The notes beneath the pieces are model-generated. The model was not told the origin of the DNA and ran no database searches. It saw only the letters and a program-made list of their open reading frames with translations. The position numbers and the translations under genes are program-made. A stretch of 64,000 bases of DNA from Methylobacterium isbiliense. GTDB taxonomy: Bacteria > Pseudomonadota > Alphaproteobacteria > Rhizobiales > Beijerinckiaceae. This document shows positions 18,681 to 28,026 of the stretch, one piece after another (positions within the stretch are counted from its first letter, which is position 1; the number at the start of each line of letters is the position of its first letter). Location of the stretch: contig NZ_BPQQ01000022.1 of the NCBI RefSeq assembly GCF_022179325.1, positions 186,001-250,000 on the forward strand. Reading direction: 5' to 3'.

Positions 18681-20477
18681 ATGCTGCCGGCGGTGTTCGA
18701 TCTGACGCGTCTTCGGGCGCTCTACGCGTCGGGGGCGTTCACCCCGCTCGATCTCGCGGCGGCGCTCGCCGAGCGGATCGCCGCCGCCGACCCGGCCGCG
18801 TTCATCACGCCCGTCTCGCCGGCCGCCCTGCGGGAGGCGGCCGCCGCCCTGATGGCGCGGGCGCCGGAGCCGGGCTCGCTGCCGCTCTGGGGCGTGCCCT
18901 TCGCGGTCAAGGACAACATCGACGTGGCGGGCCTGCCCACCACCGCCGCCTGCCCGGCCTTCGCGTTCACGCCGGAGACGGATGCGGTGGCGGTGGCGCG
19001 GCTCAAGGCGGCCGGCGCGCTCGTGGTCGGCAAGACCAACCTCGACCAGTTCGCCACCGGGCTCAACGGCACCCGCTCGCCCTACGGGGCGCCCCGCAGC
19101 GTGTTCGATCCGGCCTTCATCTCCGGCGGGTCGAGTTCCGGCTCGGCGGTGGCGGTGGCGGCGGGTCTCGCGGCCTTCGCGCTCGGCACCGACACGGCCG
19201 GATCGGGCCGGGTGCCGGCGGCCTTCAACAACCTCGTCGGCCTCAAGCCGAGCCGCGGCCTCATCAGCACCACCGGCCTCGTCCCGGCCTGCCGCAGCCT
19301 CGACTGCATCTCGGTCTTCGCGCTCACGGTCGGCGACGCGGTCACGGTGCGGCGGGTGGCGGAGGGCTTCGATCCCGCGGATCCGTATGCGCGCCGCCCC
19401 GCGCCGCGCGCCCTTCCGGCCGCCCCGCGGATCGGCGTGCTCGCGGGGGCCGAGCGGGAGTTCTTCGGCGATGCCGAGGCCGAGCGTCTCTACGACGCGG
19501 CCTGCGCCCGGGCCGAGCGCCTCGGCTGGACCCTCGTGCCCTTCGACTACGCGCCGTTCCGCGAGGCCGCGAGCCTGCTCTACGACGGCCCCTGGGTGGC
19601 CGAGCGGCTGGCGGCCATCGAGGCCTTCGCGACGGCGAACCCGGACGCGATCGACCCGGCGGTCCGCCGCATCGTCGAGTCGGCCCGGGCCTACTCGGCG
19701 GTGGATGCCTTCCGGGGCCAGTACCGGCTGGAGGCGCTGCGCCGGCAGACCGAGGCGACCTGGGCCGCGGTCGATGCCCTGCTGCTCCCCACTGCCCCCA
19801 CCACCTATACGGTCGAGGCGATGCAGGCCGACCCGATCACGCTGAATGCGCGGCTCGGCCTCTACACCAACTTCGCGAACCTGCTCGATTGCGCGGCCAT
19901 CGCCGTGCCGGCGGGGTTCCGGCCGGACGGGTTGCCGGCCGGCGTCACGCTGGTCGGCCGCGCCTTCTCGGACGACGCGCTCGCGCCGCTGGCGGATGCG
20001 CTCCACCGCGAGGCCGCCCCGGGCCTCGGCCGCCTGCGCGAGGCGGCGCTGCCGGAGGAGAGCCGGGTCGCGCCGCCCGCCGACGGGCGCATCCCCCTGG
20101 TGGTGGTCGGTGCCCATCTCACGGGCCTGCCGCTCAACCGCGAACTCACCGATCTCGGCGGCCGCCTCGTGCGCGCCGCGCGCACGGCGCCGGATTACCG
20201 CCTCTACGCGCTGCCCGGCACCACGCCGCCGAAGCCCGGCCTCGTGCGCGCGCCGGGCTTTGCCGGCCCGGGCCTCGCCGTGGAGGTCTGGTCGCTGGAC
20301 CCCGCCGCCTTCGGGCGCTTCGCGGCGGCGATCCCCGCGCCGCTCGGCATCGGCCGCATCACGCTCGAGGACGGCACGGCGGTGTCGGGCTTCCTCTGCG
20401 AGGCGCATGCGGTGGCCGAGGCCGAGGAGGTCACGGAGTTCGGCGGCTGGCGCGCCTACGTGGCGTCGCGGCGCTGA
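18681..20477 (+). CDS. atzF: Allophanate hydrolase
   Basis: Allophanate hydrolase converts allophanate to ammonia and CO2 in urea or biuret breakdown. The amidase-signature domain (residues about 1-450) has the Lys in VPFAVKDNID (K77), the Ser of GGSSSGSA (S151) and the nucleophile in GTDTAGSGRVPA (S175), spaced as in AtzF. The region after residue 470 (VVVGAHLTGLPLNRELTDLG) is the C-terminal domain particular to allophanate hydrolases, so this is not a generic amidase. ATG 18681 is preferred; GTG 18678 has better spacing to AAGGA. No urea carboxylase gene is in the window. Confidence 0.9.
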   Translation: MLPAVFDLTRLRALYASGAFTPLDLAAALAERIAAADPAAFITPVSPAALREAAAALMARAPEPGSLPLWGVPFAVKDNIDVAGLPTTAACPAFAFTPETDAVAVARLKAAGALVVGKTNLDQFATGLNGTRSPYGAPRSVFDPAFISGGSSSGSAVAVAAGLAAFALGTDTAGSGRVPAAFNNLVGLKPSRGLISTTGLVPACRSLDCISVFALTVGDAVTVRRVAEGFDPADPYARRPAPRALPAAPRIGVLAGAEREFFGDAEAERLYDAACARAERLGWTLVPFDYAPFREAASLLYDGPWVAERLAAIEAFATANPDAIDPAVRRIVESARAYSAVDAFRGQYRLEALRRQTEATWAAVDALLLPTAPTTYTVEAMQADPITLNARLGLYTNFANLLDCAAIAVPAGFRPDGLPAGVTLVGRAFSDDALAPLADALHREAAPGLGRLREAALPEESRVAPPADGRIPLVVVGAHLTGLPLNRELTDLGGRLVRAARTAPDYRLYALPGTTPPKPGLVRAPGFAGPGLAVEVWSLDPAAFGRFAAAIPAPLGIGRITLEDGTAVSGFLCEAHAVAEAEEVTEFGGWRAYVASRR

Positions 20478-20575
20478 AGGGGGGCGACGGCCACTGCGCC
20501 GAAGATGACACTCGGGACGTCCTCCACGACCGGTCCGGAATCCGGCGCGGGCGAATCAGCCACCGCTCCCCGGTC

Positions 20576-21898
20576 TCACCGCGGCCCGATCAGGTGGAAG
20601 AAGCTGCCGCTGACCTGTCCGCGCCGGTGCCCGGCGAGGCCGAGCGGACGGTCCTCGCCGTCGGTGACGCGGGCGAGCGCCTCGGTCTCGTCCGGTGGGG
20701 CCGTCAGCTCGCTCGCGTAGTGGAATTCGTGCCCGACGAGGCGCGCGCCCGCGCGGCCGAGCGGGCCGTCGGCGAGCAGCGTCGCCACCCGGTAGCCGAG
20801 ATGCAGCTTGCGCCTTGCGTACGAGGTGGCGACCGGCAGGAGGCCCGCCATCGCGTGGCGCACGCCCTCCGCATCCTCCAGCCCCTCGCCGAGCACCATG
20901 TAGCCGCCGCATTCCCCGTGGACCGGGCGGGTGCGGGCGAAGGCCCGCAGGCCGGAGAGGAAAGTATCGGCGGCCGCGAGGCGCCCGGCCTGCAACTCCG
21001 GGTAGCCGCCGGGCAGCCAGCAGGCATCGCAGGCCTCCGGCGGCGCCTCGTCGGCGAGCGGGGAGAAGAGATGAATCTCGGCTCCCGCCGCCCGCCAGCC
21101 CGCCGCCATGTGCGGATAGACGAACGAGAAGGCCGCGTCCCGCGCGAGCGCGATGCGCTGGCCGGGGGGCGGCGGCAGGGCGCCGGAGGCCGGCGGCACC
21201 CGGCCTGCCGCCGCGGCGGCGATCGCGTCGAGGTCGAGCCCCGCCTCGGCCAGTTCCGCGAGCCGGTCGAGGCGGGCCGCGAGGTCGCCGGTCTCCTCCG
21301 CCTGCACGAGGCCGAGATGGCGCTCGGGCAGCACGAGGCTCGCGTCGCGCGCGAGCGCCCCGAGCACCGGCAGGCCGACCCGGGCGAGGCCGGCCTCGAC
21401 GAGCCGCCGGTGGCGCGGGCTCGCGACCTTGTTGAGGATCACCCCGGCGACGGTGAGCCGCGGATCGTACAGGCGGCAGCCGAGCGCCACGGCGGCGGCC
21501 GATTGCGCCGCCCCCGACACGTCGAGGACGAGGATCACCGGCCAGCCGTAGCGGGCCGCCACGTCCGCGTTGGCGCCGCTGCGGCCCTCCGCCGCCGCCA
21601 CCCCGTCGAACAGGCCCATCGAGCCCTCGGCCACCACGAGGTCGGCCCCCTGCCCGGCCATCCCGGCCGCGGCGTCGAGCAGCGCGTCCGTCATCGCGAA
21701 GCTGTCGAGGTTGACGCTCGGGCGGCCCGTGGCGGCGGCGTGGAAGGCCGGGTCGATGTAGTCCGGCCCGCACTTCGCCCCGGCGACGCGCAGGCCCCGC
21801 CGCGCCAGCGCGCGCAGGAGCGCGAGGGTCACGGTGGTCTTGCCCGACCCCGAGCGGGGCGCGGCGACGAGCAGGCCGCGGGCGGCGGGTTCGGTCAC
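20576..21898 (-). CDS. cobB: Hydrogenobyrinic acid a,c-diamide synthase
   Basis: CobB amidates the a and c side chains of hydrogenobyrinic acid with glutamine and ATP. The N-terminal ATP-binding domain has VAAPRSGSGKTTVTLALL and AGAKCGPDYIDPAFH. The C-terminal type I glutamine amidotransferase domain has CWLPGGYPELQ and the nucleophile Cys in PVHGECGGYMVLG. The start is GTG 21898 with GGAG 8 bases upstream. It is divergent from cbiD with a 62-base gap. Confidence 0.96.
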   Translation of the reverse strand: MTEPAARGLLVAAPRSGSGKTTVTLALLRALARRGLRVAGAKCGPDYIDPAFHAAATGRPSVNLDSFAMTDALLDAAAGMAGQGADLVVAEGSMGLFDGVAAAEGRSGANADVAARYGWPVILVLDVSGAAQSAAAVALGCRLYDPRLTVAGVILNKVASPRHRRLVEAGLARVGLPVLGALARDASLVLPERHLGLVQAEETGDLAARLDRLAELAEAGLDLDAIAAAAAGRVPPASGALPPPPGQRIALARDAAFSFVYPHMAAGWRAAGAEIHLFSPLADEAPPEACDACWLPGGYPELQAGRLAAADTFLSGLRAFARTRPVHGECGGYMVLGEGLEDAEGVRHAMAGLLPVATSYARRKLHLGYRVATLLADGPLGRAGARLVGHEFHYASELTAPPDETEALARVTDGEDRPLGLAGHRRGQVSGSFFHLIGPR

Positions 21899-21960
21899 GG
21901 CGGGATCTCCAACGAGGGGCGCCTTTTACCCCGGCGCGCCCGGGTGATACCACGCCGCCC

Positions 21961-23061
21961 ATGGACGACACCCGACCGAGCGGCCCCCTGCGGCGCGGCT
22001 GGACCACCGGCGCCTGCGCGGCGGCGGCGGCCAAGGCCGCGTGGCAGGGCCTGCGCACCGGCGTGTTCCCCGATCCGGTCGCCATTCCCCTGCCGGGCGG
22101 CGCCCGCCCGGCCTTCGCGCTGGCGCTGGCCGAGCCGGTGCCGGGCGGCGCCCGCGCCGGGATCGTCAAGGATGCGGGCGACGACCCGGACGTCACCCAC
22201 GGCGTCCTCGTGGTCGCCACATTGCGCCCCGGCCCTCCCGGTTCGGGCGTCGTGTTCAGGGCCGGCGAGGGCGTCGGTACCGTGACCCGGCCGGGCCTGC
22301 CGCTGCCGGTGGGCGAGCCCGCCATCAACCCGATGCCGCGGCGCATGATCGCCGCGGCCCTGGCCGAGGCGGCCGAGCGCACGGCCCCGCCCGATGCGGT
22401 GGTCGAGATCGCGATCCCGGGCGGACAGGCGCTCGCCGCCCGCACCCTCAACCCGCGCCTCGGCATCGTCGGCGGGCTCTCGGTGCTCGGCACGACCGGC
22501 ATCGTGGTGCCGTACAGCTGCGCGGCCTGGATCGACACGATCCACCGCGGCATCGACGTGGCGCGCGCCTCGGCCCTGACTCACGTGGCGGGCGCCACCG
22601 GCTCGACCTCGGAGGCGGCGGTGCAGCGGATGCACGGGCTCTCCGACCCCGCCCTCATCGACATGGGCGACTTCGCGGGCGGCATGCTGAAGTACCTGCG
22701 CCGCCACCCGGTGCCCCGCGTCACGGTGGCGGGCGGCATCGCCAAGATGGCGAAGCTCGGCGCCGGGCTTCTCGACCTGCATTCCCGGGCCGGCCCGGTC
22801 GACCTCGCGTGGCTGGGCGAGCGCCTCGCCGAGGCCGGCGCCGGCCCGGACCTCGCCCGCCGCGCGCTCAGCGCCAACACGGCCCTCGAAGTGCTGCAGA
22901 TCGCCCGCGCCCACGACCTGCCCCTCGGCGACGTGGTCGCCCGCCACGCCTGGGCCACGGCCGCCCGGGCCCTCGCGGGTGCCGGCATCGCCCTCGAAGT
23001 GGCGGTGTTCGACCGCGACGGCGGCCTCGTCGGTCACGCGCCGTTCCATCCGGCGGGGTGA
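21961..23061 (+). CDS. cbiD: Cobalt-precorrin-5B C1-methyltransferase
   Basis: CbiD is the SAM-dependent C1-methyltransferase named for the anaerobic (early-cobalt) pathway. The N-terminus RRGWTTGACAAAAAKAA, the GIVKDAGDDPDVTHG motif and the GTTGIVVPYSC segment are diagnostic. The length is 366 residues. It occurs here with the oxygen-dependent enzymes CobG and CobN and without CobF, so it probably replaces CobF in an aerobic-type pathway, as known in other Rhizobiales. It ends 6 bases before the convergent cobM stop. Confidence 0.95.
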   Translation: MDDTRPSGPLRRGWTTGACAAAAAKAAWQGLRTGVFPDPVAIPLPGGARPAFALALAEPVPGGARAGIVKDAGDDPDVTHGVLVVATLRPGPPGSGVVFRAGEGVGTVTRPGLPLPVGEPAINPMPRRMIAAALAEAAERTAPPDAVVEIAIPGGQALAARTLNPRLGIVGGLSVLGTTGIVVPYSCAAWIDTIHRGIDVARASALTHVAGATGSTSEAAVQRMHGLSDPALIDMGDFAGGMLKYLRRHPVPRVTVAGGIAKMAKLGAGLLDLHSRAGPVDLAWLGERLAEAGAGPDLARRALSANTALEVLQIARAHDLPLGDVVARHAWATAARALAGAGIALEVAVFDRDGGLVGHAPFHPAG

Positions 23062-23067
23062 GGCGGC

Positions 23068-23838
23068 TCAGCCGCCGACGGCGCCGCCCGGCCGGAACCG
23101 CCGGTCGTAGCCGGCCGCATAGAGTGCGCTCTCGCGAAAATCCTCCGCCCCGAGGGCGGGTCCCACCAGGATCAGCGCGGTGCGCTCCAGGCGCGCCTGC
23201 GCCGCCTGACCCGCGATGCGCGCGAGCGTGCCGCGCAGCACCCGCTCGTCGGGCCAGGAGGCGCGGTAGACCACGGCCGCCGGACAATCGGGCCCGTAAT
23301 GCGGGATCAGCTCGGCGGCGATGCGGTCGATCACGTGGATCGAGAGGTGGAGCGCCAGCGTCGCGCCCGTGGCCGCGAAGGCCGCCAGCCGCTCGGCCTC
23401 GGGCATCGCCGAGGCCCGCCCGCTCGTGCGGGTGAGGACGACGGATTGCGCCACCTCCGGCACGGTCAGCTCGCGCCCGAGCGCGGCGGCCGCCGCCGCG
23501 AAGGCCGGCACGCCGGGGGTGAGCGTGTACGGGATGCCGAGCGCGTCGAGTCGCCTCGTCTGCTCGGCCAGCGCGCTGTAGAGCGACAGGTCGCCCGAAT
23601 GCAGCCGCGCCACCTCCTCGCCCCGCGCATGCGCCGCCCGCATCTCGGCCAGGATCGCGTCGAGGTCGAGCGGCGCCGTGTCGATGCGGCGGGCGCCCGG
23701 CGGGCACCACGACAGGATCTCGGGCGCGACGATCGAGCCCGCATAGAGGCAGACCGGGCAGCGCGCGATCAGGTCGCGCCCGCGCACCGTGATGAGGTCG
23801 GCCGCGCCCGGGCCGGCGCCGATGAAGTGGATGGTCAT
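23068..23838 (-). CDS. cobM: Precorrin-4 C11-methyltransferase
   Basis: CobM methylates precorrin-4 at C11. It is a typical tetrapyrrole methylase of 256 residues: [20 protein letters not shown] at the start, [14 protein letters not shown] in the SAM site, and [23 protein letters not shown] precedes the ATG by 7 bases. Its ATG overlaps the cobE stop (ATGA). It is the last gene of cobL-cobE-cobM. Confidence 0.96.
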   Translation of the reverse strand: MTIHFIGAGPGAADLITVRGRDLIARCPVCLYAGSIVAPEILSWCPPGARRIDTAPLDLDAILAEMRAAHARGEEVARLHSGDLSLYSALAEQTRRLDALGIPYTLTPGVPAFAAAAAALGRELTVPEVAQSVVLTRTSGRASAMPEAERLAAFAATGATLALHLSIHVIDRIAAELIPHYGPDCPAAVVYRASWPDERVLRGTLARIAGQAAQARLERTALILVGPALGAEDFRESALYAAGYDRRFRPGGAVGG

Positions 23839-24383
23839 GCGGTGTCTCCCGCGCTCGTGGCGGCGCGCGCGAGCGCGCAGGTGGCGCCGGGGCTGGCGAT
23901 GCGCGCGAGCACCAGCCGCCCCTCCGGTCCGGCGGCGGCGAGCGCGGCCGCCTCGGCGAGCGAGCCCACGCCCCGCAGGGCCTCGATGCGGCCCGAGCGC
24001 GTCAGCCCCCGCCGTCCGGCCTCGCGCAGATCCTCGACGCCGATGCCGACCACCGCGACCCCGAGCGCGGCCGCCGCCGCCTGCACGGCGGCCTCCCCGG
24101 CCCGGTCCTCGGCGGTGGCGAGCGCCCCGAGCTGCCCGGCCGCGCAGCCCGCCCGGTCGAGTGCGTCGCGCACCAGCGCGGCGATCTCCTCCGCGCCGGT
24201 CGCGTGCCGGAAGCCGACGCCCGCGATGACCGGCGGGCGGGCGGCGTCCGCAGCCGAGGGATCCGGGGCAGAGGCGACGCGCGGGGGCGGCCCGGGCGGG
24301 GCGCCCTCGCCGGGCGTGCGCAGGACCCACGGTGCCGGAAAGGGGACGCCGCGGGTGAGGAACGGCGGGCCTCCCGCGACCAT
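23835..24383 (-). CDS. cobE: Cobalamin biosynthesis protein CobE (CbiG C-terminal type)
   Basis: A small protein of the CobE/CbiG C-terminal family. The recognisable core is [39 protein letters not shown] and [15 protein letters not shown]. The first 50 residues are a Pro/Gly-rich extension before that core. ATG 24383 has GAGGGG 8 bases upstream and lies 11 bases after the cobL stop. Its exact biochemical step is unsettled; CobE is usually tied to the C11/C17 methylation steps, which fits its place before cobM. Confidence 0.85.
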   Translation of the reverse strand: MVAGGPPFLTRGVPFPAPWVLRTPGEGAPPGPPPRVASAPDPSAADAARPPVIAGVGFRHATGAEEIAALVRDALDRAGCAAGQLGALATAEDRAGEAAVQAAAAALGVAVVGIGVEDLREAGRRGLTRSGRIEALRGVGSLAEAAALAAAGPEGRLVLARIASPGATCALARAATSAGDTA

Positions 24384-24394
24384 GCCGGCGCCCC

Positions 24395-25639
24395 TCACCG
24401 CTTCGTCGCCGCCCACTGCGTCACCGGCATCGCCGGGCGCCAGCCATGCATCGCCCCGACCGGCTCGGCGCGGGCGATCGCGATCCGGCGCAGCGTGCCG
24501 CCGTGGCGGCGATGGGCCTCGATCAGCACCGGCTCGCTCTCCAGCGTGACCGCGTTGGCGACGACCCGCCCGCCCGGCGGCAGCGCCGCCCAGACGGCGG
24601 CGATCACCGCCGGGTCCGAGACCCCTCCCCCGATGAAGGCCGCATCCGGCGGCGGCAGGCCGTCGAGCGCCGCGGGCGCCCGCCCGCGCATCACGGTCAG
24701 GTCCGGCACGCCGAGCGCGCGCGCGTTGCGGCCGATCCGCTCCGCCCGTGCCTCCTGCGCCTCGATCGCCACCGCGCGGTTCGCCGGATGCCGCAGGCAC
24801 CACTCAATCGCCACCGAGCCGGAGCCCGCGCCCACGTCCCACAGGCGCTGCCCCGCCCGCGGCCGCAGGGCCGCCAGCGTCACCGCCCGCACCTCCGCCT
24901 TGGTGAGCTGGCCGTCGCTCTCGAACCACGCATCGTCGAGGCCCGGCGCGAGCGGGATCACCCGCGCGTCCGGACCGGCCGCGACCGCCACCGCCACGAC
25001 GTTGAGCTGGTCGATCTCCGTCTCGGCAAAGCCGGCGGCGGTCGCCTCCCGGCGCCGCTCGCGCGGCCCCCCCATCGCCTCCAGCACGGTGAGGCGCGAC
25101 TCCGGAAAGCCCCGCTCCGCCAGGAGGGCCGCGAGGCGCTCCGGCGTCGTCCCGTCCCACGACAGCACGATCAGCCGCGCGCCGGGCTGGAGATGCGGGA
25201 TCACCCGCTCCAGCGCCCGCCCGTGCACGGTCAGGCAGGCGCATTCCGCCAGCGGCCAGCCGAGCCGCGCCGCCGCGAGGCTGAAGGCGGAGGCCTGCGG
25301 GAAGCAGACGATCTCGGCCGCCGGCACCAGCCGGGCGAGTTCGGCCCCGATGCCGTAATGGAACGGGTCGCCCGTGGCGAGCACGCAGGTCGGTTGTCCG
25401 CGCCGGGCCAGGATCGCCGGATAGGCGTCGTGGATCGGGCTCGGCCATGCCAGCGTCTCGGCCGCGAGCGGGGCCGCCAGCGCGAGGTGGCGGCGGCCCC
25501 CGACGACGAGGCTCGCCGCATCGAGCGCCCGCGCGGCGGCGGGCGACAGCCCCGCCCGGCCCTCCTCGCCGATGCCGACGATGGTCAGCCAGGGACTGCC
25601 GCTCGACAGGCGGTCCGGCTCAGGAGAGAAGGCCTTCAT
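24395..25639 (-). CDS. cobL: Precorrin-6B C5,15-methyltransferase (decarboxylating)
   Basis: CobL methylates C5 and C15 and decarboxylates the acetate chain. It is a natural two-domain protein. Residues 1-210 are a tetrapyrrole methylase ([33 protein letters not shown]). Residues 215-414 are a class I methyltransferase ([18 protein letters not shown]). The ATG at 25639 has AGGAGG 6 bases upstream, inside cobK. The start codon shares three bases with the cobK start on the other strand, so the two genes are head to head with zero spacing. Confidence 0.96.
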   Translation of the reverse strand: MKAFSPEPDRLSSGSPWLTIVGIGEEGRAGLSPAAARALDAASLVVGGRRHLALAAPLAAETLAWPSPIHDAYPAILARRGQPTCVLATGDPFHYGIGAELARLVPAAEIVCFPQASAFSLAAARLGWPLAECACLTVHGRALERVIPHLQPGARLIVLSWDGTTPERLAALLAERGFPESRLTVLEAMGGPRERRREATAAGFAETEIDQLNVVAVAVAAGPDARVIPLAPGLDDAWFESDGQLTKAEVRAVTLAALRPRAGQRLWDVGAGSGSVAIEWCLRHPANRAVAIEAQEARAERIGRNARALGVPDLTVMRGRAPAALDGLPPPDAAFIGGGVSDPAVIAAVWAALPPGGRVVANAVTLESEPVLIEAHRRHGGTLRRIAIARAEPVGAMHGWRPAMPVTQWAATKR

Positions 25640-26399
25640 GCGCATCCTCCTGCTCGGCGGCACCACCGAGGCGAGCGGCCTCGCGCGGCGGCTCGCCGCG
25701 AACCCGGACTTCCGGCCGATCCTGTCGCTCGCCGGCCGCACCGCGTCGCCGGCCGCCGCGCCGATCGAGACCCGCATCGGCGGCTTCGGCGGCGCGGAAG
25801 GCCTCGCCGCGTGGCTCGCCGCCGAGGGCGTCGCGGCCGTGGTCGATGCCACGCACCCTTTCGCGCAGGTGATCTCGCGCAACGCCGCCGCGGCCTGCGC
25901 GGCGCTCGGCCTGCCCCTTCTCGCCCTGCGCCGCGCCCCCTGGCCGGCGCGCGCTGGCGACCGCTGGCAGGAGGTGGAGAGCGTCGCCGCGGCCGCGCCG
26001 GCGCTGGGGGAGATGCCGCGCCGCGTCTTCCTCACGGTGGGGCGGCTCGAACTCGCGGCCTTCGCGGCGGCCCCGCACCACGCCTACCTCGTGCGCACCA
26101 TCGAGCCGGTCGGCGATGCGCTCGCCCTCCCCGACCTCGCCGTGATCGAGGCCCGCGGCCCCTTCTCCGAGGAGGCCGAGCGCGACCTGATGCGCCGCCA
26201 CCGCATCGACGTGCTGGTGACGAAGAATTCCGGCGGCACCGCCACCTACGGCAAGGTCGCGGCGGCCCGCGCGCTCGGCCTGCCGGTGGTGATCGTGCGC
26301 CAGCCCGAGGCGCCCGCGACCGCGCGGGTGGAGCGGCCGGAGGAGGCGCTGGCGTGGCTCGCCGCTCATCGCGCCGCCTCCACCCGCCGGCTGGTATAG
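25638..26399 (+). CDS. cobK: Precorrin-6A reductase
   Basis: CobK reduces the macrocycle of precorrin-6A with NADPH. It has the Rossmann start [19 protein letters not shown], the VVDATHPFAQVISRNAA motif and the C-terminal VLVTKNSGGTATYGK. The length is 253 residues. ATG 25638 is preceded by GGAGAGAAGG, which lies within cobL. Its 3' end overlaps the convergent cobJ end by 34 bases (26366-26399). Confidence 0.96.
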   Translation: MRILLLGGTTEASGLARRLAANPDFRPILSLAGRTASPAAAPIETRIGGFGGAEGLAAWLAAEGVAAVVDATHPFAQVISRNAAAACAALGLPLLALRRAPWPARAGDRWQEVESVAAAAPALGEMPRRVFLTVGRLELAAFAAAPHHAYLVRTIEPVGDALALPDLAVIEARGPFSEEAERDLMRRHRIDVLVTKNSGGTATYGKVAAARALGLPVVIVRQPEAPATARVERPEEALAWLAAHRAASTRRLV

Positions 26400-27238
26400 A
26401 CGAAGGGCGGCGCGCCCTCGCGCGGGACGAGGCGCGTCGCGCTCGACCCGATGATCACCAGGGTCGCCATGTCGGCCGGCGCGTCGCGCGCCTCCGCGAG
26501 GGGAAGGATGCGCAGCGACTCGTCCGGCCGGCCGATCGCGCGGGCGAGGATCACCGGGGTGTCGGGGGCGCGGTGTTCGGCCGCGTGCCCGAGCGCGGCG
26601 CCGAGCTGCCAGGGCCGCGCCTGCGAGATCGGGTTGTAGAGCGCGATCACGAGATCGGCCCGCAGCACGGCGTCGAGCCGCGCCGTGATGACCTCCCAGG
26701 GCTTCAGGTTGTCCGAGAGCGAGAGGGCGCAGAAATCGCCGCCGAGCGGCGCTCCGGCCCGCGCCGCCGCGGCCAGCATCGCGGTGATGCCGGGCTCCAC
26801 CGTGATCGGCAGCGCACGCCACGCGGGGTCGCCCCCCTCCAGCGCCTCGAACAGGGCCGCCGCCATCGCGAACACGCCGGGATCACCCCCCGACACCACC
26901 GCCACCCGCCGGCCCACGGCCGCGAGTGCGAGCGCGTGGCGCGCCCGCTCGACCTCGACCCGGTTGTCGCTGGCGTGGCGCACGAGCCCGGGCCGCTCCG
27001 GGATGCGGGCGACGTAGGGCGCGTAGCCGATCAGGTCGGTGGCCGCCGCCAGCGCCTCGGCGGCGGCGGGCGTGAGATAGCGCGGATCGCCCGGGCCGAG
27101 CCCGACGACGCAGACCGCCCCCCCCGGGCTCCGCCCCGGCCCAGCAGGGGCTCCGCCCCCGGCCCCGGCGGGGGCCGCCGGCCCCTGCATCCCGGCCCCG
27201 GCAGGGGCCGCCGGCCCCTGCACCACGGGGCCGCTCAT
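26366..27238 (-). CDS. cobJ: Precorrin-3B C17-methyltransferase
   Basis: CobJ methylates C17 with ring contraction. The methylase core starts at about residue 41 (VCVVGLGPGDPRYLTPAA) and includes VVSGGDPGVFAMAAALFEAL and DFCALSLSDNLKPW. Before that lies a low-complexity extension of 40 residues containing the repeat (V/M)QGPAAPAGAG twice, encoded by a 33-bp DNA duplication. ATG 27238 has GAAGG 9 bases upstream and overlaps the cobI stop (ATGA), so the extension is probably translated. It is the last gene of the riboswitch-led operon. Confidence 0.94.
   Translation of the reverse strand: MSGPVVQGPAAPAGAGMQGPAAPAGAGGGAPAGPGRSPGGAVCVVGLGPGDPRYLTPAAAEALAAATDLIGYAPYVARIPERPGLVRHASDNRVEVERARHALALAAVGRRVAVVSGGDPGVFAMAAALFEALEGGDPAWRALPITVEPGITAMLAAAARAGAPLGGDFCALSLSDNLKPWEVITARLDAVLRADLVIALYNPISQARPWQLGAALGHAAEHRAPDTPVILARAIGRPDESLRILPLAEARDAPADMATLVIIGSSATRLVPREGAPPFVYTSRRVEAAR
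27161..27226. repeat. Two 33-bp tandem repeats in the cobJ 5' end
   Basis: Two near-identical 33-bp units begin at 27161 and 27194 (ggccccggcrggggccgccg..), adding 11 residues each without shifting the frame. The sequence just downstream on the plus strand side (27121-27160) has further GC-rich palindromes like those in the cobW leader. Confidence 0.8.
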
Positions 27239-28026
27239 GGCCGGCGGCCTTCGCCGGGCACCAGCACCATCGAGAAATAGGGCGCTTGGTCGTCGGGCTT
27301 GTCGGCCAGGAGCGCGATGCGCTCGCCCGCCATCGTCCCGCGCTCCACGTAGACCGCGCGGCCGAGCAGGCCCGCTTCGGCGAGCGCCGCGCGCACCTTC
27401 GGCAGGTGGCGGCCGAGCTTCATGATCACGGCCGCGTCGGTCTCTGCGAGGCGGCGGGCCAGCACGGCGGCGGGCAGCGTCGCGGGCAGCACGGTGAGCA
27501 CGTCGTCGCCCCAGGTGATCGGCGTGCCCGCACGGGTCCAGCAGCCCGACATGCCGGTGACGCCCGGCACCACCTCGACCGGGAAGCGGTCCTTGAGGCG
27601 GCGCCACAGATGCATGAAGGAGCCGTAGAAGAACGGGTCGCCCTCGGAGAGGATCGCCACGTCGCGACCCGCCCCGAGTTCGTCCGCCATCCTGGCGGCC
27701 GCCTCGTCGTAGAACCGCGCCAGCGCCGACACGTAGGTCGCGTCGTCCGGCGGCAACTCGGTCGTGTACGGGTACGCGAGCGCCCATTCGCGGGCGGGAT
27801 CCTGCACCACCGCGTCCGCGATGGTGCGCGCGTTGCCCCGCCGGCCCGCCTTGCAGAAATGCACGAGGTGGTGGGCGCGCTCCAGCACCCGCACGGCCCG
27901 CACCGTCAGGTAGTCCGGGTTTCCCGGCCCCATCCCGACGCCGTAGAGCGTGCCGGTGACGACGGCCGCCGGCCGCGCCCCCTCCTCCGCGGCGCCCGCC
28001 CGCGGCAGGTCCGTCACCCCGTCCAT
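27235..28026 (-). CDS. cobI: Precorrin-2 C20-methyltransferase
   Basis: CobI adds the C20 methyl that is later lost in ring contraction. It has the methylase motifs LYGVGMGPGNPDYLTVRAVR, ILSEGDPFFYGSFMHLWRRL and VEVVPGVTGMSGCWT. The length is 263 residues. The first 20 residues are a variable leader. Its start (28026) overlaps the cobH stop as TGATG and its stop overlaps the cobJ start. Confidence 0.96.
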   Translation of the reverse strand: MDGVTDLPRAGAAEEGARPAAVVTGTLYGVGMGPGNPDYLTVRAVRVLERAHHLVHFCKAGRRGNARTIADAVVQDPAREWALAYPYTTELPPDDATYVSALARFYDEAAARMADELGAGRDVAILSEGDPFFYGSFMHLWRRLKDRFPVEVVPGVTGMSGCWTRAGTPITWGDDVLTVLPATLPAAVLARRLAETDAAVIMKLGRHLPKVRAALAEAGLLGRAVYVERGTMAGERIALLADKPDDQAPYFSMVLVPGEGRRP

